Of a stretch of 64,000 bases of DNA, positions 1 through 8,032 are shown piece by piece. The stretch is from assembly GCF_900111245.1 (NCBI RefSeq), contig NZ_FOGO01000010.1, positions 124,001 to 188,000 on the forward strand. The letters run 5' to 3'. Both the position numbers and the translations under genes were made by a program. Source of the DNA: Streptomyces qinglanensis (GTDB lineage: Bacteria; Actinomycetota; Actinomycetes; Streptomycetales; Streptomycetaceae). Under the pieces are notes generated by a model. The model worked only from the letters and a program-made list of their open reading frames with translations, searched no databases and was not told the DNA's origin. Numbering within the stretch: position 1 is the stretch's first letter; each line of letters begins with the position of its first letter.

Positions 1-354
1 CATGCGCGCGCCGCGCCCGGAGTCCGCTGGGACAGACTGCTGTTCAGCGCCAAGGAGTCGGTGTTCAAGGTGTGGTATCCGCTGACCCGCCGCGAACTGG
101 ACTTCGAGGAGGCGCACATCGAGGTCGACCCGCACGACGGGACCTTCACCGCCCGGCTCCTGGTCCCGGGACCGACGGTCGGCGGCAGGCGCCTGGACGG
201 GTTCGCCGGGCGCTGGCTGTGCCGCGGCAACCTGCTGATCACCGCGATCACCCTGCCGGCCACCGCGCCCGGGCACGGCTCCCCGGCCCCGGCACCCGCA
301 GCGGCCGGCCACGGCCGGGACTCCGGCGGCGTGCCGCGGCTCACCGTCCCCTGA
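1..354 (+). CDS. 4'-phosphopantetheinyl transferase, C-terminal part (5' end outside window)
   Basis: Only the last 117 residues are present; the reading frame is open at base 1. The fragment contains the Sfp/EntD-type signature W-D-R-L-L-F-S-A-K-E-S-x-F-K (about residues 10-23 of the fragment), in which the Lys-Glu pair helps bind magnesium and coenzyme A, followed by the ELDFEEA segment usual for actinobacterial PptT-like enzymes. The family moves the 4'-phosphopantetheine arm of CoA onto the conserved serine of acyl and peptidyl carrier proteins. A Pro/Ala/Gly-rich tail of about 30 residues ends the protein. The family call is secure; which carrier proteins it serves cannot be told from here. 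Confidence 0.85.
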   Translation, partial: HARAAPGVRWDRLLFSAKESVFKVWYPLTRRELDFEEAHIEVDPHDGTFTARLLVPGPTVGGRRLDGFAGRWLCRGNLLITAITLPATAPGHGSPAPAPAAAGHGRDSGGVPRLTVP

Positions 355-588
355 GGGCCCTCCGGTCGGCGGTGGGCGGTCAGCGCAACTCCGCGCCGCG
401 GACGGCCCGGTCTGCTCCCTGGCGGCCGCAGGTTCCCCGTCCGGCCCGGCATCTTCGGGCACCTCGATCGCGTACCCGTGCAGCGGCTGGGAGGTGCGCC
501 GGCCGCCGCAGCCCAGTTGGAAGCGCAGGTCCCACGTGCCCGGGGCAGGCGCCCGGCCGTGGCCGGCCGTGCCCCGGCCGAGGACGGG

Positions 589-1254
589 TCACCCCAGGTG
601 GAGCGGCACGCGTACGGCCGCGGCGCCGAGTGCGGCCCGCTCCGCCGCCGTCGGGGCCCGGCGGCCGGTGCCGACCAGGAGCGCGTCCCGGTCGCCGAGC
701 GAGGCCGGGAACGCGGCACCGGCGATCTCCTCCAGCGCCGCCCGGGACCGGGCCAGGCTCTCGGCGGGCGGTCCCGGCACGTGCGGCAGATGCGCGACCA
801 GGTCCAGATGGTGCAGCGTCCACTCCAGGACGTAGGCCGCGAGGTAGTCGCCCGCGGTGAGGACTTGGCCGCGGGTCCGCACCCGCTGCTCCGGGTCTGC
901 GAGTGCGGCGGCGCGTCCCGCGGCGGAGCCGACGTCGTCGAGGTGGAAGGTGAGCAGGTGCGGCTCCCGGTATGCCGCGGCCAGCCGGACGATGAGCGCG
1001 TCGAGCGGATCATCGCCGGTCGGCGGCCGGTCCGCGACCTCCCAGTAGGTCACCGCGTCGGCGGTCGGCTCGCTCCCGGTAGGGGTGGCGAGGGTGATCA
1101 GGACGTCCTGCGCGTCGATGACCAGATGGCACACCAGGTCCCGCACGAGCCACCCCGCGCACCCGGAGGGCTTCTCGAAGTCGGCTTCCGGGAGCGCGGC
1201 GACCGCCGTCCGCAGCGCCGTCCACGAGCAGGCGAAGAGGTCCACTGTCGGCAC
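589..1254 (-). CDS. mycothiol-dependent maleylpyruvate isomerase-like (MDMPI/DinB fold) protein
   Basis: A 221-residue protein that opens with the helical bundle typical of the actinobacterial MDMPI N-terminal domain: an early W-T-A-L-R-x-A-V segment, then GWLVRDLVCHLVIDAQD, whose His is usually a metal ligand in DinB-like folds, and later the segment TLHHLDLVAHLP. Known members are mycothiol-dependent isomerases or thiol transferases, but most are uncharacterised, so the substrate is unknown. GTG at 1254 is chosen because it begins just before the first helix; GTG at 1290 is an alternative. No strong ribosome binding site is visible. It runs convergently with the phosphopantetheinyl transferase fragment, and the gap 355-588 shows no gene. 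Confidence 0.7.
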   Translation of the reverse strand: MPTVDLFACSWTALRTAVAALPEADFEKPSGCAGWLVRDLVCHLVIDAQDVLITLATPTGSEPTADAVTYWEVADRPPTGDDPLDALIVRLAAAYREPHLLTFHLDDVGSAAGRAAALADPEQRVRTRGQVLTAGDYLAAYVLEWTLHHLDLVAHLPHVPGPPAESLARSRAALEEIAGAAFPASLGDRDALLVGTGRRAPTAAERAALGAAAVRVPLHLG

Positions 1255-1487
1255 GCTAGTGCGGCACGCACCCGGCGGACAACCGGACACGGGCCCCGCC
1301 TGGTGCTGTGACCGCGGACGTTCACCGGGTCGGGGCGATGTCCTCGATCGCCGGGCGACTGGACATCCCAGCGTGTCCGGCGATGTGCGCAGTCCTCAGG
1401 TCCTCCCTCGGCGGGTGTGCCGTCATCCGCAGGGCGGAGACGGTCCGCCGTTGCGGACGACGCGCGGCTGACCTGTCCAGGACCAGC

Positions 1488-2018
1488 ATGTACCTCATGA
1501 CGACAGCGACCGTTCCGCTCCCCGGCTCCGCATCTGCGCCTGCCTGGGCTCGCCGCGCCGCCCACGCCATCGCTCTGTGTGCAGTCCCGTCCGGCCTGTG
1601 GCGCATCGCCATGGCATCCGGTGTCCATGTGGGCTACAGCGACCAGGTGCTCCGCGACGTCTACGACATCCCGGGCTGGGGCATCGCATACGTCGTCGGT
1701 CTCTCCCTCCTTGCCGAGCTGGCCGCTCTGTTTCCGCTGCTGCTCGTCAGCAACCGGTGGCGGCCGCTGCATCCCAGGATCCTCGCCCCGCTGGCCTGGA
1801 CCGCCTCGGGCATCCTGGTCCTGGTGGCACTGTGGCAACTCGTGGTCGCTTTCACCGTCGAGAGCCAGACGTACCTGTCGAGTGGTACAGCACAGACCGT
1901 CTGGGGCTTCGCTTTCGCCCCGCTGTTCGCCATCCCGGCCCTGATGACTGCGGTGACTTGGTCGTACGCAAGACGGCACCGGGCACGAGGACAGGCAAAG
2001 CGCCGGCCACGACCTTGA
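1488..2018 (+). CDS. small integral membrane protein of unknown function
   Basis: A 176-residue hydrophobic protein with about four predicted membrane segments: roughly residues 18-38, 58-80, 100-122 and 135-160. It ends in a short basic tail (RRHRARGQAKRRPRP), which suggests a cytoplasmic C-terminus. ATG at 1488 was chosen, with ATG at 1497 as an alternative; a weak CCAGGA lies upstream. The frame stays open further 5', but that part has no recognisable protein character and odd codon use. No conserved domain is recognised, so no function is given. Its stop lies 80 bp from the convergent SpoIIE-type phosphatase stop. Confidence 0.6.
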   Translation: MYLMTTATVPLPGSASAPAWARRAAHAIALCAVPSGLWRIAMASGVHVGYSDQVLRDVYDIPGWGIAYVVGLSLLAELAALFPLLLVSNRWRPLHPRILAPLAWTASGILVLVALWQLVVAFTVESQTYLSSGTAQTVWGFAFAPLFAIPALMTAVTWSYARRHRARGQAKRRPRP

Positions 2019-2097
2019 CACTCGACAACCTCTCCGCGCACACGAACTGGCGGATGACACGTCGGGCGGTCAGGAACAAGCCTTCCCGGTCACAGCG

Positions 2098-4179
2098 CTA
2101 GTGCGCGTTCAGCGGGATCTCGCACCAGACGCGCTTGCCGTTGCCGCGGGGTTCGACACCCCAGTCGGTGGCCAGCTCCTCGATGAGCATCAGGCCGCGC
2201 CCCGAGGTGGACTGCTCGGTGGCGGCCCGGCGGTAGGGGTTGTCGGGCGAGGTGTCGGTGACCGCGATGCGCAGGGCGCGGCTGCCGTTGCGCACCGGCC
2301 GGGCCGTGAGGGTGGCGTCGCCTTCGGTGTGCAGCAGCGCATTGGTGGCCATCTCGCTGGCGAGCAGCTCGGCGGTGTCCGCCAGGGAGTCCAGGGACCA
2401 GCGGTGCAGTGCGGTGCGCAGCGCCTGCCGGGCCGCGTGCAGGGACTGCGGGTCGCTGGAGGAGATGGTGACGGCCATCTGCGGTGCGGCCGGGCGCCGG
2501 CCGGAGGCACGGCGCAGCAGCAGCAGCGCGACATCGTCCTCTTCGCCGGTGAAGTCGCCCATGGTGCGCAGCAGGTGGTCGGCGAGGTCGTCGGGGCGTA
2601 CGGGGCCGTGCCGCACCGCTTCCAGGAGCCGGGCGCGGCCCTCGTCGAGGTCCTGGGTGCGGGACTCGATGAGGCCGTCGGTGCACATCAACAGCGAGGA
2701 GCCGGGCTCGACCAGGGTCTCCGAGAGGGCGTACGGGGGCTGGGCCGAGGGCGCGGTGAGCCCGAGCGGCAGCCCGACGGGGGTGTCCAGCCATACGCAG
2801 CTCCCGTCGGGGCGGCGCAGCACCGGTTCCGGATGACCGGCCCGGACGGTGACGGCGACTCCGGTGCGGGGGTCGAACAGCACCAGGAGGCAGGTGGCGA
2901 ACCGGTCGGTGTCCAGTTCGGCGAGGAAGGCCGAGGCGCGGGCCATGACGGTCAGCGGCGGGTGCCCCTCGGCGGCGTAGGCGCGCAGCGCGATCCGCAG
3001 CTGCCCCATGACGGCGGCGGCGGTCACGTCGTGCCCCTGGACGTCGCCGACCACGGCGGCGATCCGGCCGTCCGGCAGCGTGACGGCGTCGTACCAGTCG
3101 CCCCCGATTCCGCCGCGGGCCCGCGCCGGACGGTAGCGGGTCGCGATGGCCAGGCCGGGGACGTGCGGGATGTGCCCGGGCAGCATCGCCGTCTGGAGTC
3201 CGGCGGCCAGCTCGTGCTCCTGGTCGAAGAGCAGGGCCCGTTGGAGGGACTGGGCGATGGTGTTGCTGAGCGCGGTCAGCACGGTGCGCTCGTCGTGGGT
3301 GAAGCGGTCCTTGCCCTCGTAGGTCAGGCCCACGGCGCCGATGGGGGTGTCGTGCGCGATCAGCGGGAAGTACACCGCTGCGGTGGCGCGGGGCACCAGG
3401 CCCAGGTACTGGCCCAGCCCGGGGTAGCGCCGGGCGAACTCCGCGCGGCTGGTGACGAAGACCGGCTCCCGGGTGCGGACCGCCTCGGTGAGCGGCAGCG
3501 GGGCGCCGATCCGGGCCAGGTGGAAGTCGCGGATGATCTCGTCGGGCACCCCGTTGGAGCCCACCAGCCCCATCCGCCCGCCGTCGACCAGACCGAGGGT
3601 GATGCTGGCCGCCCCCAGCCGCTGCACCAGCCGGGTGGTGGTGAGCGCCTCCGCGACGTCCTCGACGGTGACGGTGGGGGCGAGGGCGTCGTTGACGTGG
3701 CCCACGAGGTCGGCCTGCCGCCGCCGCTCGCTCTTGGCCTGCCGCAGTTCTCGCGTCTGGTCGACCGCCTGGAGCTCCTCGCTGGCGTCCCGGATGATCC
3801 CCACGACCCGCGCCGGGGTGCCCTTGTCGTCGCACACGACGGTGGCCTGGGAGTGCGTCCAGCGCAGCGAGCCGTCGGGATGGCGTACCCGGAAGTAGAT
3901 GCTGTATCCCGTCCGCGCCTTCAGCGCGCGGCCGACCTGCGCCTGGACCCCGGGCAGTTCCTGGGGCACCATCCGGTCGGCGATGGTGGCCGGGCGCTCG
4001 TCGTACTCCCCCGGCCGGAACCCCAGCACGGCGAGTCCCGCGTGGTCGTACTTCATCTCGCCCGACTGCAGGTCCCAGCAGAAGCTGCCCATGCCGTTGA
4101 CGGCCAGCGCGACCTCGGCGGCGACCGGCGGGTCGCCGCGACCGGCGGGCCCCGTGTTCGGTTCGCGGAAGCGGTGCAT
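2098..4179 (-). CDS. PAS-GAF-PP2C (SpoIIE) phosphatase with C-terminal HATPase domain
   Basis: A 693-residue regulator. Rough layout: PAS domain at 20-135, GAF at 155-315, a PPM/SpoIIE phosphatase domain at 335-530 (metal motif GGDWYDA near residue 357, then VVGDVQGHD, and FTGEEDDVALL at its end), and an RsbW-type HATPase_c domain at 570-690 (ELLASEMATNALLHTEGD, then TSGRGLMLIEELATDWG). In streptomycetes such fusions act on partner-switching anti-anti-sigma factors or kinase partners; the signal sensed here is unknown. ATG at 4179 is preferred because GGGAGA lies about 6 nt upstream; ATG at 4266 is in frame but lacks a site. Encoded close to dps and a second HATPase gene, so a stress-response link is plausible. 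Confidence 0.9.
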   Translation of the reverse strand: MHRFREPNTGPAGRGDPPVAAEVALAVNGMGSFCWDLQSGEMKYDHAGLAVLGFRPGEYDERPATIADRMVPQELPGVQAQVGRALKARTGYSIYFRVRHPDGSLRWTHSQATVVCDDKGTPARVVGIIRDASEELQAVDQTRELRQAKSERRRQADLVGHVNDALAPTVTVEDVAEALTTTRLVQRLGAASITLGLVDGGRMGLVGSNGVPDEIIRDFHLARIGAPLPLTEAVRTREPVFVTSRAEFARRYPGLGQYLGLVPRATAAVYFPLIAHDTPIGAVGLTYEGKDRFTHDERTVLTALSNTIAQSLQRALLFDQEHELAAGLQTAMLPGHIPHVPGLAIATRYRPARARGGIGGDWYDAVTLPDGRIAAVVGDVQGHDVTAAAVMGQLRIALRAYAAEGHPPLTVMARASAFLAELDTDRFATCLLVLFDPRTGVAVTVRAGHPEPVLRRPDGSCVWLDTPVGLPLGLTAPSAQPPYALSETLVEPGSSLLMCTDGLIESRTQDLDEGRARLLEAVRHGPVRPDDLADHLLRTMGDFTGEEDDVALLLLRRASGRRPAAPQMAVTISSSDPQSLHAARQALRTALHRWSLDSLADTAELLASEMATNALLHTEGDATLTARPVRNGSRALRIAVTDTSPDNPYRRAATEQSTSGRGLMLIEELATDWGVEPRGNGKRVWCEIPLNAH

Positions 4180-4524
4180 CGCTGTCTCCCGATCGCGTGG
4201 CCTCAGTGCCTGCGCCCCGCTCAGCGACAGCCGAGGCAGCGCCTGGCGAGGCCACCTCCCCATCATGCGGGGAGCCGACCGGTACCGCGCGGCGAGCGGC
4301 GCGGCGCTGGCCCGGACGCGTGAGGGACCGGCCGGGCGGGAGCGGGGGCGGAGCGGTCCGGAGGGGGAGCCGCCGGGGCCGAGGCGCCGGCCCGGCAGTC
4401 CGTCGGTCCGGGGGGCCGGGGTCCGGGGAGCCGGGGGCCGGGGGGCCGGGGGCAGCAGGACAGCCGAGGACCCCGGCGCCGGAGCGCCGGGGTCCTGGGA
4501 AGGGTGCGGGTGCCGGGCCCGTGG
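4180..4524. other. non-coding gap with G-rich simple repeats
   Basis: No gene is seen between the phosphatase start and the dps stop. The stretch 4400-4456 is an imperfect G-rich simple repeat (units like CCGGGGGG). It ends in the dps terminator hairpin at 4467-4496. Confidence 0.6.
4467..4496 (-). terminator. hairpin downstream of dps
   Basis: Perfect 13-bp arms (AGGACCCCGGCGC and its complement) around a 4-base loop CGGA, 29 bp after the dps stop. No U tract follows, as is usual in Streptomyces. Confidence 0.75.
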
Positions 4525-5115
4525 TCAGGGCTTTCCGCGGGCCTGGCCGGCGGCCTTCTCGGCGGCGGCCGACTCGGAGTCGTGCGGGCTCGTCGCGAGC
4601 TTGCCGCCGCCGCTCTCGATGTGGGCGCGGACGAACCACTGGAACAGCTCCAGTTTGCGCAGGTGCTCGATGAGCAGGTCCTGGGTGACCAGGTCGGAGC
4701 TGTCGGTCGCCTTGACGGCCTTGCGGTGGTCCTCGATCACGCCGGTGTAGACGACGTCGAGGGCGCCGAGGTGTTCGATGGCCTCGGCGCGTCCGAGCGT
4801 GTAGTCGTGCCAGGTCCGCTCGGCGACCAGCACTCCCGGGGTGCCCCAGGGGGAACCGCCCAGCGTCGAGATCCGCTCGGCCGTGTTGTCGATCATCTCC
4901 CGGACGGCGTCGACCTGCGGGTCGAGCATCTCGTGGACGGCGATGAAGTGCGGTCCGATCACGTTCCAGTGCACGTGCTTCAGCGTCAGCGCCAGATCGT
5001 TGAGCGCGTGCAGCCGCATGCGCAGCAGTTGGATGACGCTGCCGCCCTCTGCCGTGGACATGCCGGGAACGGTGTAGGACGGGGTCGAGCCCTCGTTGGA
5101 CGCGTGAGCTGCCAC
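4525..5115 (-). CDS. dps: Dps family ferritin-like DNA-binding protein
   Basis: A 196-residue dodecameric ferritin-like protein. The ferroxidase signature is clear: HWNVIGPHF, then EMLDPQVDAVREMIDNTAERI with the conserved Asp and Glu ligands between adjacent subunits. The family oxidises ferrous iron with peroxide, stores it, and may compact DNA during stress and sporulation. GTG at 5115 fits best, with GGAG about 8 nt upstream; ATG at 5058 is a possible shorter start. A C-terminal tail of about 30 residues (SPHDSESAAAEKAAGQARGKP) is Ala/Lys-rich and may contact DNA. The 377-bp upstream gap carries a 16-bp minisatellite. Confidence 0.92.
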   Translation of the reverse strand: MAAHASNEGSTPSYTVPGMSTAEGGSVIQLLRMRLHALNDLALTLKHVHWNVIGPHFIAVHEMLDPQVDAVREMIDNTAERISTLGGSPWGTPGVLVAERTWHDYTLGRAEAIEHLGALDVVYTGVIEDHRKAVKATDSSDLVTQDLLIEHLRKLELFQWFVRAHIESGGGKLATSPHDSESAAAEKAAGQARGKP

Positions 5116-5315
5116 GGTGCGCTCCAATCCTCGGAAGTGGTCGGGAGGCGCGGGGCCGACGAGGTGGGCCCGTCGCCCTCCCAGCGGGTACGGCTCCACG
5201 GAGTGGGCGTACGTGAGCTGTTCCCGTCCCGGGGTTTCCGCCGAGCACGAGGCCAAACCTTGCCGCACATCCATTCGGGCGCCGGGGTGGCGAACCGGTC
5301 CGAGACCGTGCGGGA

Positions 5316-5443
5316 GTGCGGGACACCTGGAATACGGGACTCCCGGGACGCGGAACACCTGGGGCGCGGGACTCGCGGGGCGCGGAACACCTGGGGCGCG
5401 GGACTCGCGGGTCGCGGGACTCCTGGGGCGCGGGGCCCGGGCG
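5316..5443. repeat. 16-bp minisatellite, seven full units plus a degenerate one
   Basis: Seven consecutive 16-bp units occupy 5316-5427 and a decayed eighth ends at 5443. Two alternating sub-types, GCGCGGGACTCGCGGG and GCGCGGAACACCTGGG, share the frame xxGCGG(G/A)ACxCxxGGG. Units at 5348, 5364, 5380 and 5396 form an exact 32-bp alternation. It fills most of the gap 5116-5492, upstream of dps and downstream of the Rho-N-like gene. No gene is seen in that gap. Confidence 0.9.
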
Positions 5444-5492
5444 CACACGGAGCGCCCGGACGTGCCGGGGTCCGGGCGTGCGGAGCGGCCCC

Positions 5493-5822
5493 TCAGCGGC
5501 CGAGGGCGCGCTGGAGCTGGGCCTTGGTCATCTGCGAGCGGCCGCGGACACCTCGCTGCCGGGCCTCGTTGTAGAGCTGGTCGCGCGTAAGGCCGCCGGG
5601 GCCCATGCGGTTGCCGGAGCGCCGTCCGCCGCGCCGGGAGGGGGCGGTGTCGCGCACCGAGGTGCGGCTCGCGCTCCTGGCCTCACCGTGCCGGGCACGC
5701 TCCTTGTTCACCGTGCGGGCCGCGATCTCCTCGGCCCGCGCGGGTGAGGCACCCTGCCGCCGGGCTCCCTCCTTGATGTGCTCGTACTGGCGTTCGCGCT
5801 TGCGGTCGGACCCTGCAGGCAT
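5493..5822 (-). CDS. small basic protein with Rho termination factor N-terminal-like C-terminus
   Basis: A 109-residue, strongly basic protein. Residues 1-50 are charged and helical (KRERQYEHIKEGARRQG, then EEIAARTVNKERARHGE). Residues 75-109 hold the short helix-turn-helix seen in Rho-N/SAP-type nucleic-acid-binding segments (GLTRDQLYNEARQRGVRGRS followed by MTKAQLQRALGR). Streptomyces relatives are often labelled plasmid stabilization proteins, without evidence that I know of. GGAGGAACC sits right before the ATG at 5822. It probably binds DNA or RNA; the actual role is unknown. Confidence 0.75.
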   Translation of the reverse strand: MPAGSDRKRERQYEHIKEGARRQGASPARAEEIAARTVNKERARHGEARSASRTSVRDTAPSRRGGRRSGNRMGPGGLTRDQLYNEARQRGVRGRSQMTKAQLQRALGR

Positions 5823-6052
5823 GGTTCCTCCGAACGTCGAAAGATCCCCCGCCGCATCGCGCGCCGGCTCGCGGCGTGCCGTCGCGACGGTTCGGCACCG
5901 GGTTCCCCGCGCCCGGGAGCGCCACACCTCGGTGGCCGGCACGCCCGGGCCGGCGGACGGGCCGCCGGGCGCCCGTACAGGTCCGGACCCGGTTCCGAGT
6001 CCGGGTCGGGCGCCCGCAGGGCGGCTCGCAGGGCGAGGGGGCCGGGACGGGG

Positions 6053-6544
6053 TCAGCTCGTCGCACGCATCTCGAACCACGTCGTCTTGCCCCGCGGCAG
6101 CAGATCCACACCCCAGCGCTCGGCCAGAGTGTCCACGAGGAAGAGCCCCCGGCCGCTGGTGTCCAGCTCTCCGACCGGCAGCAGGCACGGCAGCCCGCGG
6201 GAGGGGTCCCGGACCTCGACGCGGATCCACCCCGAGCGCCGCAGCATCCGGATACCGATGGTGTGCGCGCCGGTGTGCCGCACGGCGTTGCCGACCAACT
6301 CGGAGACGAGCAGCACGGTGTACTCCGTGCGCTCCGCCGGAAGGGCCCACCGCTCCTGCAGCACGGCCTGGGTGAGGCGCCGGGCCAGACGGGCGGATTC
6401 CGGAAGGTTGGGCAGCGGCACCTCCCGTACGGTCGGATCGCCCGCTTGTTCGAGAACGGTGCGCACCGGCTCGGCGTCCCACTTCCCCGCTGGGTCTTCC
6501 GGAACCCGTTCGGTCACGCTCGCCACATCTCCCTGACCCGCCAT
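6053..6544 (-). CDS. RsbW-type ATP-binding protein (HATPase_c)
   Basis: A 163-residue single-domain GHKL ATPase. The N box is ELVGNAVRHTGAH (about residues 82-94) and the G box GELDTSGRGLFLVDTLAERWG (about 125-145). Stand-alone proteins like this act as anti-sigma or anti-anti-sigma kinases in partner-switching cascades, and Streptomyces encodes dozens. The C-terminal half resembles the HATPase domain that ends the SpoIIE-type phosphatase at 2098-4179. ATG at 6544 has GGAGG too close to serve; GTG at 6517 with GGGAG 11 nt upstream is an alternative start. Its partner sigma or STAS protein is not in the window. Confidence 0.85.
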   Translation of the reverse strand: MAGQGDVASVTERVPEDPAGKWDAEPVRTVLEQAGDPTVREVPLPNLPESARLARRLTQAVLQERWALPAERTEYTVLLVSELVGNAVRHTGAHTIGIRMLRRSGWIRVEVRDPSRGLPCLLPVGELDTSGRGLFLVDTLAERWGVDLLPRGKTTWFEMRATS

Positions 6545-7099
6545 GCCTCCATCATGGCGGCAGGGGGGTGCCGCTGGGGGCGGTTCGCGGGTATCCGCGA
6601 AGGCGGAACGACCGCCTCCAGGGCGGACCGTCCACCGCCACCCTGCTCCCCGGAACCCGGTGGATGCGCCCTGACCAGGGACGACCTGGGGTAACCAGTC
6701 GTGCGCAGATGATCACACCACGCCACGGCCCACCCACGAACGAGGGAGGCCCGGGCACGACGAATTCCCCCACACGGTGGGGTGTTCGGCCCGTGCGACG
6801 CTTTACGCCACCCCCGACCACCCCACCCCGCCGCCCTCTTGCCCGGCGCGGAGCGGTCGAGCACCGAATCGGCCGCCGGGGGACGGGAGGTCGGCCCGGC
6901 GGTCGTCCGGTCGGAACAGCCGGGCCGTGACGGCCGGTCGGCCGGGACAGCCCGTCGACCGGTCCCGCCGGTCGGTCGGTCCCGCCGGTCGGTCGGTCCC
7001 GCCGGTCGGTCGGGAGAGCCAGTCGGTCGGGAGAGCCAGTCGGTCGGGAGAGCCAGTCGGCCGCTCCAGCCGCGCCGCACCCGGCCGACCGCGGACCCC
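6545..7099. other. 555-bp intergenic gap, non-coding
   Basis: No convincing gene lies here. Frames are open only because of GC content and give Arg/Pro-rich repeats. The stretch 6690-6830 is relatively AT-richer and may hold the promoter for the HATPase gene. 6944-7062 is a 17-bp minisatellite listed separately. Confidence 0.6.
6944..7062. repeat. 17-bp minisatellite, seven units in two sub-families
   Basis: Unit 0 at 6944-6960 is degenerate. Three exact copies of GGTCCCGCCGGTCGGTC cover 6961-7011. Three copies of GGGAGAGCCAGTCGGTC (the last ending GGCC) cover 7012-7062. It lies 38 bp downstream of the enoyl-CoA hydratase stop. Confidence 0.92.
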
Positions 7100-7891
7100 T
7101 CAGCGGAACCGGGCCTTGCCGGGGCCGTCCTCCACGAAGCTGCGCATGCCGATCTGCCGGTCCTCGGTCGCGAACAGTCCGGCGAACCAGTTCCGTTCGA
7201 GCGCCAGACCGGTCTCGATGTCCGCCTCCAGACCGAAGTCGACCGACTCCTTCGCCGCGCGCAGCGCGAGCGCCGGCCCCCGCGCCAGTCGCACGGCCCA
7301 GGCGTGCGCCTGCTCGTACACCTCGGCGTCCGGCACCACATGGTCGACCAGGCCGATCCGGGCGGCCTCGGCCGCCGCCACCGTCCGTCCGGTGAAGATC
7401 AGGTCCTTGGCCTTGGCGGGACCGACCAGCCGGGACAGCCGCTGGGTGCCGCCCGCGCCGGGGATCAGCCCCAGCAGAATCTCCGGTTGCCCCAACTTGG
7501 CGCCTTCGCCCGCGAACCGGACGTCCGCGCACAGCGCCAGCTCGCAGCCGCCGCCGAGGGCGTAGCCGGTGACGGCCGCGGCGACCGGCTTGGGGATGCG
7601 GGCCACCGCGGTGAACGCCTCCTGGAGACCGCGGGAGCGCAGGACCATCGCGGAGTGGTCCATCTCGCGCATCTCCTTGATGTCCGCACCGGCCGCGAAC
7701 ACCTTCTCGCCGCCGTAGAGCACCACGGCGCGCACGTCCTCGCGGCGGGTGGCCTCCTCGGCGAGTTCGCGCAGCAGGTCCTGGGTGGCGATGTCGAGGG
7801 CGTTCATCTTCGGCCGGTCGAGCCGGATGGTGCCGACGCCGTCGGCGACCTCGAGGCGCGCGGTGGCGCCGCTGGATTCGTCAGTCGTCAT
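7100..7891 (-). CDS. enoyl-CoA hydratase/isomerase family protein
   Basis: A 263-residue crotonase-fold enzyme. The oxyanion-hole segment AAGADIKEM lies near residues 65-73. The second part, ALGGGCELALCADVRFAGEGAKLGQPEILLGLIP, carries a Glu in GGCE (general base) and a Glu in QPEI. The family hydrates trans-2-enoyl-CoA to 3-hydroxyacyl-CoA in fatty-acid oxidation, though relatives do other isomerase or hydrolase chemistry. ATG at 7891 has no Shine-Dalgarno sequence; a TAACCT hexamer ends 7 bp upstream, which suggests a leaderless message. It is a single gene with no beta-oxidation neighbours, so the substrate is open. Confidence 0.88.
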   Translation of the reverse strand: MTTDESSGATARLEVADGVGTIRLDRPKMNALDIATQDLLRELAEEATRREDVRAVVLYGGEKVFAAGADIKEMREMDHSAMVLRSRGLQEAFTAVARIPKPVAAAVTGYALGGGCELALCADVRFAGEGAKLGQPEILLGLIPGAGGTQRLSRLVGPAKAKDLIFTGRTVAAAEAARIGLVDHVVPDAEVYEQAHAWAVRLARGPALALRAAKESVDFGLEADIETGLALERNWFAGLFATEDRQIGMRSFVEDGPGKARFR

Positions 7892-7898
7892 GCCGGGA

Positions 7899-7904
7899 AG
7901 GTTA
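7899..7904 (-). promoter_or_regulatory. candidate -10 element for a leaderless enoyl-CoA hydratase message
   Basis: TAACCT on the minus strand, 7 bp before the ATG at 7891. No ribosome binding site is present. Confidence 0.4.
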
Positions 7905-8032
7905 ACGGCCGTTCCGCGCTGCGGACCCGGTGCCATTCCTCACAGCGCCGGCCGGTCCCCCGCTGTCCCGGAGCGCCCGGCCACTGCCGCCCCCCGGGCA
8001 CTCCGCGCGGCGGGCCGCCGAGCGACGGCCCG

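Noticed and set aside
478..1471. Plus-strand frames opposite the MDMPI-like gene
   Set aside because: Antisense shadows with no recognisable domain.
2101..4323. 740-residue open frame opposite the SpoIIE-type phosphatase
   Set aside because: Mirror of a clear PAS-GAF-PP2C gene; its composition (Gly/Gln/Val-rich) reflects GC-rich antisense codons.
5316..5443. CRISPR array
   Set aside because: Units abut without spacers and are only 16 bp, so this is a minisatellite.
4197..5590. Gly/Arg-rich open frames around dps
   Set aside because: Arise from G-rich simple repeats and the 16-bp minisatellite; dps in the other strand is unmistakable.
6568..7565. Open frames across 6568-7565 on either strand giving SRPTGSPDR-like repeats
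   Set aside because: They are the 17-bp array and its flanks read through; no homologous domain.
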